Assembly: GCF_020405225.1 (NCBI RefSeq)
Contig: NZ_CP084472.1
Coordinates: forward strand, 1,612,001 to 1,676,000
Reading direction: 5' to 3'
Length of the DNA: 64,000 bases
Source: Natrinema sp. DC36
Lineage (GTDB): Archaea > Halobacteriota > Halobacteria > Halobacteriales > Natrialbaceae
Shown here: positions 33,248 to 42,158 of the stretch, piece after piece
Layout: each line of letters opens with the position of its first letter
Position numbering within the stretch: the first letter of the stretch is position 1
The notes under the pieces: model-generated
What the model was told of the DNA's origin: nothing
Database searches by the model: none
The model's input: only the letters and a program-made list of their open reading frames with translations
Program-made: the position numbers and the translations under genes

Positions 33248-34096
33248 ATGGTCGAACTCGCTTTCTCGACGAACGCGTACACCCGTCACTCGCTCCCCGA
33301 AGCCGTCCGCCGAATCGCCGACCACGGCTACGCCGGCGTCGAACTGCTCGGGGACGACCCCCACGCCTACTTTCCAGCGTTCGACGACGCCGATCGAGAC
33401 GCGCTGCTCGAGGCCCTCGCGAACACCGATCTCGCCGTCTCGAATATCAACGCGAACACGGCGATGGGCTACTACGACGACGCGCCGCCGTCGGCCTTTT
33501 TCGAGCCGAGCGTGATCCGCGCGGACGACGAGGCCCGCGAGTGGCGCGTCGAGTACACGAAGCGAGCGATCGATCTCGCCGAGACGGTCGACTCGCCGGC
33601 GGTCTGTCTGGCAACCGGCCGTCCCCTTCCGGGAACGACGCCCGAGGAGGCCCGCGACTCCCTCCGCGAGTCGCTCCACAAGGTCCTCGACTACGCCGAG
33701 GCCCGCGATATCGAGGTCGGTATCGAGTTCGAACCCGAACTGCTGATCGAGAACACCGACGAGGTGCTCGAGTTGATCGACGAGATGGGGCGGGACTCGC
33801 TGGGCGTCAACCTCGACGTCGGCCACGCGGCCGTCTACGGCGAGGACGCGGCCGAAAGCATCCGCGCCAGCGCCGGCTCCATCACGGGCGTCCATCTCGA
33901 GGACATCGTCGGCGGCCGCCGCGGAAAGCACTATCACCGGATCCCCGGCGAGGGAGACATCGACTTCCGAGCGATATTCGACGCCCTCGAGGACATCGGC
34001 TACGACGGGTTCGCGACGCTCGAGCTCTACACCTATCCTGACGAACCCGACCGCGCGGCGCGGGAGGCGTTCGAGGCGCTCGTGGAGTACGTGTAG
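33248..34096 (+). CDS. Sugar-phosphate isomerase/epimerase-like TIM barrel (paralog of the EboE-type gene)
   Basis: A 282-residue TIM barrel from MVELAFSTNAYTRHSLPEAVRRIADHGYAGVELLGDDPH. Its opening (FSTNAY, YAGVELL), GIEFEPELLIEN, NLDVGHAAVY, GVHLEDI and TLELYTYPDE follow the same order as the protein at 27564, with the same E, D, H, E metal ligands. The pair are clearly related in layout. It is followed by an FAH hydrolase and an MBL protein, so this may be a satellite of the ebo-like cluster. The frame is also open upstream to 33218, but the first ATG with good context is 33248. Function is unknown. Confidence 0.82.
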   Translation: MVELAFSTNAYTRHSLPEAVRRIADHGYAGVELLGDDPHAYFPAFDDADRDALLEALANTDLAVSNINANTAMGYYDDAPPSAFFEPSVIRADDEAREWRVEYTKRAIDLAETVDSPAVCLATGRPLPGTTPEEARDSLRESLHKVLDYAEARDIEVGIEFEPELLIENTDEVLELIDEMGRDSLGVNLDVGHAAVYGEDAAESIRASAGSITGVHLEDIVGGRRGKHYHRIPGEGDIDFRAIFDALEDIGYDGFATLELYTYPDEPDRAAREAFEALVEYV

Positions 34097-34189
34097 CGTC
34101 CCTCCCTGCCGGACCGACCCACCGGCTCGAACACCCTCGAGCGAGCCGCCTTCTCAATCCTTTTTATCCCCTGCGACCATCCACCGACT

Positions 34190-34927
34190 ATGAAATACGT
34201 CCGATTTCGCGATCCGGCCGGTTCGGTTCGCCGCGGCGAGTACGAGAACGGAACCGTTCACTTCGCGAACGAGAGCTACTCGCTCGAGAGCGACGAGATC
34301 GACGTCCTGCCGCCGTCGGAACCCTCGAAGGTCGTTTGCATCGGGAAGAACTACGCCGACCACGCGGCGGAACTCGACTCCGAGGTGCCCGACCGACCGA
34401 TGCTCTTCCTGAAGCCGCCGAACGCGCTCGCGGCTCACGGCGACACCGTCACCCTGCCCGCGGGCAAGGAGCGCATCGACCACGAGGCCGAACTCGGCGT
34501 CGTCATCGGCGAGCAGTGTCGCCACGTCCCCGAAGCCGACGCGATGGACGTCGTCGAGGGCTTCACCTGCGTCAACGACCTCTCGAACCGCGACGACCAG
34601 CGGCAGGAACAGAACTGGATCCGCGGCAAGGCCTTCGACGGTGCCGCGCCGATGGGGCCCGTCCTCGCGACCCCCGACGAAGTCCCCGCGGACGCCGCCG
34701 TTCGGACACGCGTCAACGGCGAAACGAAGCAGGACGGCTCCCGCGAGCAACTCATCTTCTCGATCCCCGAACTGATCGCCGAGATCACGACCTATCTCAC
34801 CCTCGAGCCCGGCGACGTGATCGCGACCGGCACGCCCGAGGGCGTCGGCCCGCTCTCCGACGGCGACGAGATCGAGATCGAAGTCGAGGGCGTCGGCACG
34901 CTCGAGCACTCGGTTCGGATTCTCTGA
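34190..34927 (+). CDS. Fumarylacetoacetate hydrolase (FAH)-family protein
   Basis: A 245-residue FAH protein. VVCIGKNYADHAAELDS, LFLKPPNALAAHGDTVTLP, the metal-binding DHEAELGVVIGEQCRHV (two acidic ligands) and TCVNDLSNRDDQRQEQNWIRGKAFDGAAPMGPVL are the standard FAH order, with the final Lys/Asp region GVIATGTPEGVGPLSDGDEI-type at GDVIATGTPEGVGPL. Members hydrolyse, decarboxylate or isomerise acylpyruvates and beta-diketones. The start is 93 bases after the TIM-barrel gene, with a Pribnow-like CTTTTTATCC before it. Substrate is unknown. Confidence 0.9.
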   Translation: MKYVRFRDPAGSVRRGEYENGTVHFANESYSLESDEIDVLPPSEPSKVVCIGKNYADHAAELDSEVPDRPMLFLKPPNALAAHGDTVTLPAGKERIDHEAELGVVIGEQCRHVPEADAMDVVEGFTCVNDLSNRDDQRQEQNWIRGKAFDGAAPMGPVLATPDEVPADAAVRTRVNGETKQDGSREQLIFSIPELIAEITTYLTLEPGDVIATGTPEGVGPLSDGDEIEIEVEGVGTLEHSVRIL

Positions 34928-34998
34928 CCCGGTCCGGACGAAGTCGCGGCCGAGCGCGAGTCGAACACTTTTCGGCCTGCTCGAGGAACAGGGCGGAC

Positions 34999-35703
34999 AT
35001 GACCGTCCGATTCGACGCGGTGACCGTCGACTGGTTCGGCCTCGCGACCGTCCGCCTCGAGGGCCAAACCGGCGCAGTCGTCTATCTGGACCCTGGCCCC
35101 GAAGAATACGGCGCGCTGGACGATATCGAGCCTCGCGACGGCGACCTGATTCTCGTCTCCCACGATCACCACTACGACCCCGAGTCGATTCGACGCGTCG
35201 CCCGTGATGACGCGCTGGTCGTCGTTCACGAGTCGATCGACGCGGGCGATATCGATCGCGTCGACGAGAGGCCCGAGGACTTGGCGTTCGAGGTCGAACG
35301 CGTCGCTGCCGACGAGTCGTTCGTCCTCGGGCCGCTCGACCTGTTCACGACGCCGGCGTACAACGACCCCGACGGCCCGCACACCGACGAAAACGGGACG
35401 CCGTACCATCCCGAGGGGCAGGGCTGTGGCTTCGGCGTCACCGTCGACGGCATCACCGCGTTCTGGCCCGGCGACACCGACGTCCTCCCGGTTCACGAGG
35501 ACGTCCCGGTCGATCTTTTGCTTCCGCCGATCGGCGGCACGTTTACGATGGATCGGCGCGAGGCGGCGGCGCTGGCCGACCGACTCGAGCCGGACCTCGT
35601 GCTCCCGGTTCACTACGATACCTTCGCGGCGATCGAAATCGACGCGGACGCGTTCGTCGTCGACGTCGCACACCGCGGCGTTCCGGTCGTCCTCGACGAG
35701 TGA
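34999..35703 (+). CDS. Metallo-beta-lactamase-fold hydrolase (UlaG-like)
   Basis: A 234-residue MBL protein of the lactonase-like (Lactamase_B_3) group. The metal motif is VSHDHHYDPES, with H-x-H-x-D analog in SHDHHYD. Later ligands are GDTDVLPVHEDV and LPVHYDTF. The group includes UlaG L-ascorbate-6-phosphate lactonases and metal-dependent hydrolases of unknown role. It follows the FAH gene closely (71 bases) and probably belongs with it. The start is ATG 34999. Confidence 0.85.
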   Translation: MTVRFDAVTVDWFGLATVRLEGQTGAVVYLDPGPEEYGALDDIEPRDGDLILVSHDHHYDPESIRRVARDDALVVVHESIDAGDIDRVDERPEDLAFEVERVAADESFVLGPLDLFTTPAYNDPDGPHTDENGTPYHPEGQGCGFGVTVDGITAFWPGDTDVLPVHEDVPVDLLLPPIGGTFTMDRREAAALADRLEPDLVLPVHYDTFAAIEIDADAFVVDVAHRGVPVVLDE

Positions 35704-35726
35704 GGGGAGCGGCTCGGTGCTGGCGT

Positions 35727-36032
35727 TCAGACGCCGACGCGCGACCAGGCGAACACCGCGATGACGACGAGCACCAGCACGCCGAACGCGATCCACTGCC
35801 CGAAATTGGTGTCGGCGATCGGTGCCAAGACGTCGACGAGACCGGTTCCCTGGAGGAGACCGAGTGCGAGCAGGAGCATCGCACCGATCGCGATGAGACC
35901 GATCGTGACGCCCTCTTTCATCATCCACGCGGTCTCGTCGGCTTCCTGCGCGCTGGAGGTCGTGGGTTCGTCGATCGCCTCCTTGTCCGGATCACTGTGC
36001 ATCGGCTGTTCGCTGTCTTTGTCGTCGGACAT
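35727..36032 (-). CDS. Small two-helix membrane protein, unknown function
   Basis: A 101-residue protein with an acidic N-terminal 40 residues (MSDDKDSEQPMHSDPDKEAIDE...) followed by GVTIGLIAIGAMLLLALGLLQG and WIAFGVLVLVVIAVFAW, two membrane helices. It is convergent with the MBL gene, with 23 bases between their ends. No family was recognised. Confidence 0.7.
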   Translation of the reverse strand: MSDDKDSEQPMHSDPDKEAIDEPTTSSAQEADETAWMMKEGVTIGLIAIGAMLLLALGLLQGTGLVDVLAPIADTNFGQWIAFGVLVLVVIAVFAWSRVGV

Positions 36033-36295
36033 ACCAGTCTAGATGATAGCACTCTCCACAGACGGGAACCGGTTGTACCTGCAGTCACAGGGACTCGCCA
36101 CCAAACCGGTCGCTTTTCCCGACGAGAGCGACGGGAAAGTATGTCGACTCCGTCATCCCGGTGATGTGGGTGTTGTCCTCCATGCAAGAAGCGGTTGCCC
36201 TCGGCGATTCGCACGATATAAGTGGTGGCTGGGGAATTCTTCGACACCTATGATTCGCGTTGGCACAGTAAATGCGACGAACCTCCCTATCTCGC
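36033..36295. other. Intergenic region before the Nramp-like gene
   Basis: About 260 bases between the small membrane gene and the palindrome upstream of the transporter. A TATA-like GATATAAG near 36211 is too far from the next start to be its basal promoter. Nothing else was recognised. Confidence 0.4.
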
Positions 36296-36310
36296 CGGTT
36301 TCGGAAACCG
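36296..36310 (+). promoter_or_regulatory. Palindromic candidate operator
   Basis: CGGTTTC G GAAACCG, with 7-base arms around a single G, lies 30 bases upstream of the Nramp-like gene at 36341, where it would cover the promoter. It may bind a dimeric repressor. Confidence 0.4.
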
Positions 36311-36340
36311 AGATGGCGACACCTGTGATCGGTGATCGCG

Positions 36341-37696
36341 ATGGGCAGTGAAGGGGCGACGAACGTTTCCGGGGCGGACCTCGAGTATCCGGAACGGGAC
36401 TGGCGCGGCTTTTTCAGGGAACACTTCGGGCCGTCGATGCTGTGGGCGCTGATCAGCATCGGCGGGAGTCACATCGTGCTGGCTCCCACTCTCGGCGGAA
36501 CGTTCGGACTCGTGGCGATCTGGATGTTCGGCCTCATCTACGCCGCGAAGTACGGCGCCTGGGAACTCGGGATCCGCTACAACTACGGCGTCGGCGCGAA
36601 CCCGATCGAGGCCTACGATCAGCTTCCCGGTCCCAAGAACTGGGCGCTGTGGGTAACGATCCTGGTGTTTACTGGCATGTACACGTTCATCACGGCCAGC
36701 GTCGGGATGAGCACGGCCGCGTTCGTCGCCGCACTGACCCCCGGCTGGTTCACCGCTACCATCGCGTACATCGTCTTCGTCGGTGGCGCTGGACTGCTCG
36801 TCGCAGCGTCTCGCTATAGCCTGCTCGAGACGGCCCTGATCGCGTTTACCATCGCGCTGGGCGTCCTCGTCCTGCTCGGTGTCCTCGTCGGTCCGCCCTC
36901 GGGCGACGTCGTCCTCGAGACGGCCTTCGCGGTGCCCGACCTGACCGGCCCGGTGTTCATCGCACTGTTCGCCGCCGCCGCGGGCTTCGCACCGACCGGC
37001 TTCAGTACGAGCATCCTGATCGGTAGCTGGAGCATGGCGAAAGACGAAGGCGCGAGCGAACTCGAGGAGAAGGGACTCGATCCCGACGACCCGAAGCACC
37101 ACGACTACATCCGTGCGTGGATCCGAACCGGTCGCCGGGACTTCAACATCGGCTACGTGTTTAGTTTCCTGTTGATCGTCGCGATGGTCGTGCTGGCGTC
37201 GAACGTCCTCTATCCGGAACCGCCGACGGACGCGAACCTCGCCTTTGCGATCGGCAACATTCTACGCGATTCGTTCGGGGAGTGGTCGTATTACGCCATG
37301 CTGCTCGGCGGGTTCGCCGCGCTGTATTCGACCGTCATCACGCTACTGGACGGCGCTGCGCGCGCCACCGGTGACATTCTTCCGATGGCACTCGAGAACG
37401 ACGATATCGACAGCGAACGAGTACGGAAACTGGTCGTCCTCGGCGTGGTCGTCGTCAGCAGCGCGATGGTCGTCGCGCTGGGCGAGATCCCGCTGACGCT
37501 GTTGCTCTACGTCGCCGCGGTCCTCGCGGTCACGGAGATCTTCTTCTATCCGGCCAACTGGTACGTCGTCGAGAAGAACCTGCCCGAGCCGTTCCGCCCG
37601 TCGCGGGCCTGGCACGCCTACTACGTCGTCAGCCTCGTTCTCGTGCTCCTCTTCGGTGCGATGGGAGCAGCGGTTCGGCTCGGACTCATCGGCTGA
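36341..37696 (+). CDS. Nramp-superfamily transporter, lacking the canonical metal motif
   Basis: A 451-residue LeuT-fold protein with eleven or so membrane helices. Helix 1 reads LWALISIGGSHIVLAPTLGGTFGLVAIWMFGLIYAAKYGAWELGIRYNYG, which matches the Nramp position but has GGSHIVLAPT instead of D-P-G-N. In helix 6, FAAAAGFAPTGFSTSILIGSWSMAKDEG lacks the M-P-H motif. So Mn2+/Fe2+ transport is unlikely as written, and another substrate or coupling ion must be considered (some Nramp relatives carry Mg2+ or organic amines). The frame starts at 36332, with ATG 36341 as the better choice. Confidence 0.82.
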   Translation: MGSEGATNVSGADLEYPERDWRGFFREHFGPSMLWALISIGGSHIVLAPTLGGTFGLVAIWMFGLIYAAKYGAWELGIRYNYGVGANPIEAYDQLPGPKNWALWVTILVFTGMYTFITASVGMSTAAFVAALTPGWFTATIAYIVFVGGAGLLVAASRYSLLETALIAFTIALGVLVLLGVLVGPPSGDVVLETAFAVPDLTGPVFIALFAAAAGFAPTGFSTSILIGSWSMAKDEGASELEEKGLDPDDPKHHDYIRAWIRTGRRDFNIGYVFSFLLIVAMVVLASNVLYPEPPTDANLAFAIGNILRDSFGEWSYYAMLLGGFAALYSTVITLLDGAARATGDILPMALENDDIDSERVRKLVVLGVVVVSSAMVVALGEIPLTLLLYVAAVLAVTEIFFYPANWYVVEKNLPEPFRPSRAWHAYYVVSLVLVLLFGAMGAAVRLGLIG

Positions 37697-37957
37697 CACG
37701 ACGACTGAACTCTCGATTTCGAACGAACCGTGCTGGCTGCTATACTAAACAACTCGGTCCAACGAGAGCCGTGACGAATGGCCGGTTCCGTTACGATCGC
37801 CCGCTCACGTCGTCCGCGGAATCGGGACCACGGCCGAACCGGGACACCATACTGCGCAAACTGGAGTGACTCTCCTCGAGCGCGAGCCTCAGTACGGTGT
37901 AAAAACGCGGAGACGTCGGTCACTCCGGTCAAGATCCGTTCCGAGTTGGGAGCCTCG

Positions 37958-39049
37958 CTACAGGACGCCCATATCGTCCAACCGCTCGGGCAAATACGTA
38001 TCCGTCACGAAGTCCAGCCCGTGAGACGCCAGCGATTGCTGTTCGGACTTCTTCCCGAGATCGAGTTGTAGTTCGATCTGTTCCTCCCAGTAGTCGGTCT
38101 GGAAGCGCGGGTCCTCGAGTTCGCTCTCGAGGGCGTTGATGTCCGAATCCGAGAGCGGGTCGGTCGGCAGCTCGTACTCGACGATGTCGGAGGGCTGGAT
38201 GCCGATGAAGTCCGCCTCGGGGGTCGCGAGATACTCCGAGAGATGGGCGGACTTGATCGAGCCGTAGGCGACGGAGCCGTAGATCCGGTACGACCACGGG
38301 TCGCCGTCTGTAAAGACGGTGACGGGAAGGTCGAGTTCGTCGTGGAGCCGCTTGGTGATCCGGCGGGTCGCGCGTGCAGGCTGGCCCTTGAGGTGGACGA
38401 TCAGGGCGTTGTACTCGTCGTCGAACCCGTTCTCGACCAGCCGGTCGCGCATCCCACCGGTCTCCACCGCGAGGATGAAGTCGGCGTCGCTGTCGAGGAA
38501 CTCGATCGTGTCCGGGTTGTTCGGAATCTGGTAGCCGCCCTCGCCGACGTCCTCCTGACAGTGGATCTCGCGTTCGCCGCGACGGGTCTGTTCGATGAGG
38601 TGCAGCGGTCCCATGATCGTCGCACCCGACTCCTCCGGGCGCATGTGGAAGTCCTCGCGGGTGACCCCCGAGACGATCTCGAGGTCTTCGATCATGCCGT
38701 TCGACTCATCCTGATCGTTGAACTGGGCCTCGTCGTTGTCCCAGCTCTCCGAGAGGTAGTAGAGTTCACGCAGGGTCGACGAGCGATCTTGCTCGAGTTG
38801 ATCGGACAGGAACTCGATGGTGTAGATCGCCTTCAGGAGCTTGCGCGCGCCCCGGACGGAGTTCGCCGATCGGGTCGATTCGCGGTCGCCGTAGACCCAG
38901 ACGGACATGTCCTCGTCGTACTCGATGTTGTTCTTCGTCCGCGTCGGCACGGACATGTGGGGAATCTCGCCCAGTTCGAACTGGTCGTAAAACTGCGCCG
39001 CGAGATCGATCAACTGCTCTCGTGCCTGCTGGTTATCGTCCGTGCTCAT
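37958..39049 (-). CDS. top6A: DNA topoisomerase VI subunit A
   Basis: A 363-residue Spo11/TopVIA subunit from [15 protein letters not shown]. The winged-helix CAP domain includes [12 protein letters not shown] with the active-site Tyr, and the Toprim domain includes [14 protein letters not shown] and [30 protein letters not shown], with the acidic metal residues. It cuts both DNA strands when bound to subunit B, relaxing supercoils and unlinking chromosomes. Its ATG overlaps the stop of top6B (ATGA), so the two are coupled. The pair is on the minus strand, away from gyrBA (see findings). Confidence 0.96.
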   Translation of the reverse strand: MSTDDNQQAREQLIDLAAQFYDQFELGEIPHMSVPTRTKNNIEYDEDMSVWVYGDRESTRSANSVRGARKLLKAIYTIEFLSDQLEQDRSSTLRELYYLSESWDNDEAQFNDQDESNGMIEDLEIVSGVTREDFHMRPEESGATIMGPLHLIEQTRRGEREIHCQEDVGEGGYQIPNNPDTIEFLDSDADFILAVETGGMRDRLVENGFDDEYNALIVHLKGQPARATRRITKRLHDELDLPVTVFTDGDPWSYRIYGSVAYGSIKSAHLSEYLATPEADFIGIQPSDIVEYELPTDPLSDSDINALESELEDPRFQTDYWEEQIELQLDLGKKSEQQSLASHGLDFVTDTYLPERLDDMGVL

Positions 39050-41532
39050 GATTTCACCGTCAGCTTCTCGCTCTCGACGCCCTTGACGTCCAGATCGTAC
39101 GTCGCGTCCTCGGGTACCTCGTACTCGAGTGCCGCCTCGTCGTCGCTCGAGACCTCGGGTTCCCACGTGATGAACCACTCGCCGTCCATCTCGACGACGG
39201 TCGCCCCGTCGGAGAGGTTCGTCGGCTCGACCGAAACGATGTCGGTCACCTCGAGGGACTCGTTCGTCCCCGAGTTGTTCTCGACGACGACGGAGACGAC
39301 CGTTCCGTCACCGTTTTCTTCGACCTCGCGTTCGACGAGGACGTTGTTCATGATGCGTGCGATGGCATCGTCGATGTCCGGCTCGTCACGGCCGGTGACC
39401 TCGGCGACTTTCGTGGCCATTTCCGGGAGGATCTTCCCGAGGACGTTCTGTTTCTTCCGACGCTTTTCCATCGACCGGCGCTTGTTGAGGAAGCTCTTGA
39501 GCTCTCGGGCCGCCTCTCGAATGGCGAGTTCGATCTCGTCTTCGATCTCGGGAACGTTCGCGACGGCGTCTTTCGATTCGCTGGTGAAGGGAACGTTCGT
39601 CGAGGCGACGTGGACCATGATCACGACCGGCCCGTTGGGCAGGCCGGAGCCGCCGGGCTGGTCGAGCCCGTAGTTGCGCCAGCCGATCGACTTGACGACG
39701 TCCGTCGTCGCACAGGCACCGCGCTGGTAGACCAGCGGGACCCGGTTCGCAAAGCGCATAACTTGGCCGGTTCCGTCGGCCTCGAGCTCGCCGCCGTAGG
39801 CGATCCCCGCTTCGACGATGAACGGATCCCCGCCGGAAACGCCGGCGTCGCGCGTCGCGGACGAATAGAACTCGGCGTCGAACTCCTTCTCGAGGCCGGC
39901 AGTGATGAGATCCTCGGAAATGGGCGCGAGACACCGCGTCGGCGGCGCCATGATGTCGGTCGCGCGCATCGCGTCGACGAGGTTGCTGGTGGCGTCGCGG
40001 TCGCCGTTCAGTTCGCGAACCAGCGGCGGATCGTCCGGGACGGTCGCCATGACGCTCCAGATGGCTTCGATGACGTTCTCGCGGGCCGTCTCGCCGAAGG
40101 AAACGTCGTCGTACTCCTCGGTGAGATCCGCGGCTCGATCGACGTGCGCTCGGAGTCGCTTGTGAGTGAGCCGGTGGCGAACGTTCTCGTCCGCGTGTTC
40201 GTCCTCGAACTTGGCCGTGAGTCGGTCGGCGAAGGCGTGAATCACCTCGTCGTCCTTGCGGGTGCTCGTCGCGTCGTCCGCGAGGTCGTACAGATCGGCG
40301 ACCAGCCGCGACTCGCCGTCGGACCCGGTCCCGTCCTCGCCGTCCCCTGCGTCTGCTGCCGTCTTCCCGTCCGCTCCGACGGCGTCGATCAGCTCGAGCC
40401 AGACGGCCTCGACGGCGTTTTCGCGGACGGTGTCGCCGAACGTCGTTCCGTGATCGTCCTCGACCGCGTCGGCGGCCGATTCGACGGCCGCAACCAGTTC
40501 GTGGTGAGCGATTCGGTCAGAATCGGTGACTGCGTCGGCGATGGAATCGGCGAACGCAGCCGTCGCGTCGTGGCCCTTGTTCGCGGTCGCGTCCTCCACT
40601 GCGGCGTGGAGATCGATTCCCTCGTGGCTCGCCGGCGGCCGCCAGCGCATCTCGCGGCCGAAGTGGCGGTCGCGGAACTCGTCGATGACCGACTCCGCGG
40701 TCTTCTTCCCGACGCGGGTGAACTCCTCCTGCAGGAATCCCGAAACCGTCTGGGAGTCCGTCGCCGTCAGCATCTTCATGACGGTGCCGAGCTCGACGCC
40801 GTGGGGGTGCGGGCGGATCTCCTCGGTCTCCTCGGGCAGCTGGTCGGTCGCCCGCTCGAACTTGAAGTGTTCCTGTGGTTCGCGCAGCTCGAGGCGGGCG
40901 TGGGGGTTGACGACCGCCGTGTGCTTGATGTAGTCGTGGAGCTGCTGACGGGCGCGCATGTTGGCTTCCATCTCGAGTTCGATGCGCGTTCCGTGGGGCC
41001 GATCCCAGGAGGTCGTTCCCTCGACGCTGATCTCGGGCTCGTTCTCGTCGGTATCGATGATGAGCTCGAAGTACTCGGCCTCGCTCGAGCCCTGGGTTCG
41101 ACTGGTGATCTTCGCGGGTTTCCCGCTCGTCAGCTGGGCGTAGAGAACGGCGGCAGAGATACCGATCCCCTGCTGACCGCGGGATTGTTCGCGTGCATGG
41201 AAGCGAGAGCCGTAGAGGAGCTTCCCGAAAACCTTCGGCAGCGTTTCTTTCGTGAGTCCCGGACCGTTGTCCTCGACGATCAGGCGGTAGTAGTCGCCGG
41301 CTTCCTGAATCTCGACGTAGATGTCCGGGAGAATGCCCGACTCCTCGGCGGCGTCCAGGGCGTTGTCGACGGCCTCCTTGACGGCCGTGACGAGGCCTCG
41401 AGCGCCGCTGTCGAAGCCGAGCATGTGCTTGTTCTTCTCGAAGAACTCGGCGATGGAGATCGACTGCTGGCTTTCTGCCAGCTCCTCGGCGATCCCCGGC
41501 TCGTCACCGAGTGTCGACTGTAACGACGTCAT
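39046..41532 (-). CDS. top6B: DNA topoisomerase VI subunit B
   Basis: An 828-residue TopVIB. The GHKL ATPase motifs are [16 protein letters not shown] (N box), [11 protein letters not shown] (D-x-G-x-G) and [13 protein letters not shown], then the transducer with [15 protein letters not shown] and a C-terminal region ending [15 protein letters not shown]. Members from thermophiles have about 530 residues; haloarchaeal ones are longer because of an acidic insert in mid-protein ([12 protein letters not shown]... and similar stretches). It hydrolyses ATP to drive the strand passage of the A subunit. Confidence 0.96.
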   Translation of the reverse strand: MTSLQSTLGDEPGIAEELAESQQSISIAEFFEKNKHMLGFDSGARGLVTAVKEAVDNALDAAEESGILPDIYVEIQEAGDYYRLIVEDNGPGLTKETLPKVFGKLLYGSRFHAREQSRGQQGIGISAAVLYAQLTSGKPAKITSRTQGSSEAEYFELIIDTDENEPEISVEGTTSWDRPHGTRIELEMEANMRARQQLHDYIKHTAVVNPHARLELREPQEHFKFERATDQLPEETEEIRPHPHGVELGTVMKMLTATDSQTVSGFLQEEFTRVGKKTAESVIDEFRDRHFGREMRWRPPASHEGIDLHAAVEDATANKGHDATAAFADSIADAVTDSDRIAHHELVAAVESAADAVEDDHGTTFGDTVRENAVEAVWLELIDAVGADGKTAADAGDGEDGTGSDGESRLVADLYDLADDATSTRKDDEVIHAFADRLTAKFEDEHADENVRHRLTHKRLRAHVDRAADLTEEYDDVSFGETARENVIEAIWSVMATVPDDPPLVRELNGDRDATSNLVDAMRATDIMAPPTRCLAPISEDLITAGLEKEFDAEFYSSATRDAGVSGGDPFIVEAGIAYGGELEADGTGQVMRFANRVPLVYQRGACATTDVVKSIGWRNYGLDQPGGSGLPNGPVVIMVHVASTNVPFTSESKDAVANVPEIEDEIELAIREAARELKSFLNKRRSMEKRRKKQNVLGKILPEMATKVAEVTGRDEPDIDDAIARIMNNVLVEREVEENGDGTVVSVVVENNSGTNESLEVTDIVSVEPTNLSDGATVVEMDGEWFITWEPEVSSDDEAALEYEVPEDATYDLDVKGVESEKLTVKS

Positions 41533-41654
41533 CGTTGTCCCTTACTAACGGGGAGGCTAAAAGGTGTGTGCTACCGGAGTGAAAGTGAATCTACACGGGG
41601 TTTTTCAGCGGTTCGAGGTGAAGACGAGAGGCCGCTGCCGGCTCGGAACCTCGA

Positions 41655-42011
41655 TTAGAAGGTGACAATCTCGTGGTCGTCGTTGATCATCGAGCGAATG
41701 CTCGGGTGACCGTCGTTGTCGTCGATGGTAACGACGCCGGCGTCGTCGACCGCTTCGTCTACACCGAACGCGCCGGAACAGTAGTCGCAGGCTGCGGCCT
41801 CGTCGCTGACGGATTGGTAGAGATCGTGGTAGTCGTGCTCCTCGTCTTCCAGTTCCGGGATCCACTGGGTCCCGGCACCGTCGAAGATGAGCTCGAGGTC
41901 GTCCTCGGGGTTCTCGGAGAACTCCTTCGCTGCCTCGAGTCCATTGACGAGACGGCCGAGGTCGCTGTGTGATTCGGTACCCGCCAGAATGATAATCGCT
42001 ACTTTCGTCAT
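41655..42011 (-). CDS. DsrE-family protein
   Basis: A 118-residue protein with the DsrE/DsrF fold: TKVAIIILAGTESHSDLGRLVNGLEAAKEFSENPEDDLELIFDGAGTQWI is the first half and ACDYCSGAFGVDEAV holds two nearby cysteines. DsrE proteins often take part in sulfur relay, with a conserved Cys on a surface loop; here CDYC could serve. It lies between top6B and a disulfide reductase on the same strand, but no operon is certain. Confidence 0.85.
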   Translation of the reverse strand: MTKVAIIILAGTESHSDLGRLVNGLEAAKEFSENPEDDLELIFDGAGTQWIPELEDEEHDYHDLYQSVSDEAAACDYCSGAFGVDEAVDDAGVVTIDDNDGHPSIRSMINDDHEIVTF

Positions 42012-42158
42012 TACGGGCAGTATTCGGTCGCGGGTTCACAAAAGGGGAATGCGGTCGTGTGCAACGGACGCAAATCCGCCGCCTGCGGAATTACAGTGGA
42101 ACAAACGGTCGCGCGGATCGGAAACGCCGACCGAGTCTCGATTCACTAACGGCTGGTT

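Noticed and set aside
39610-41523. Long plus-strand frame of 637 codons opposite top6B
   Set aside because: Pure antisense shadow of a clear topoisomerase gene.
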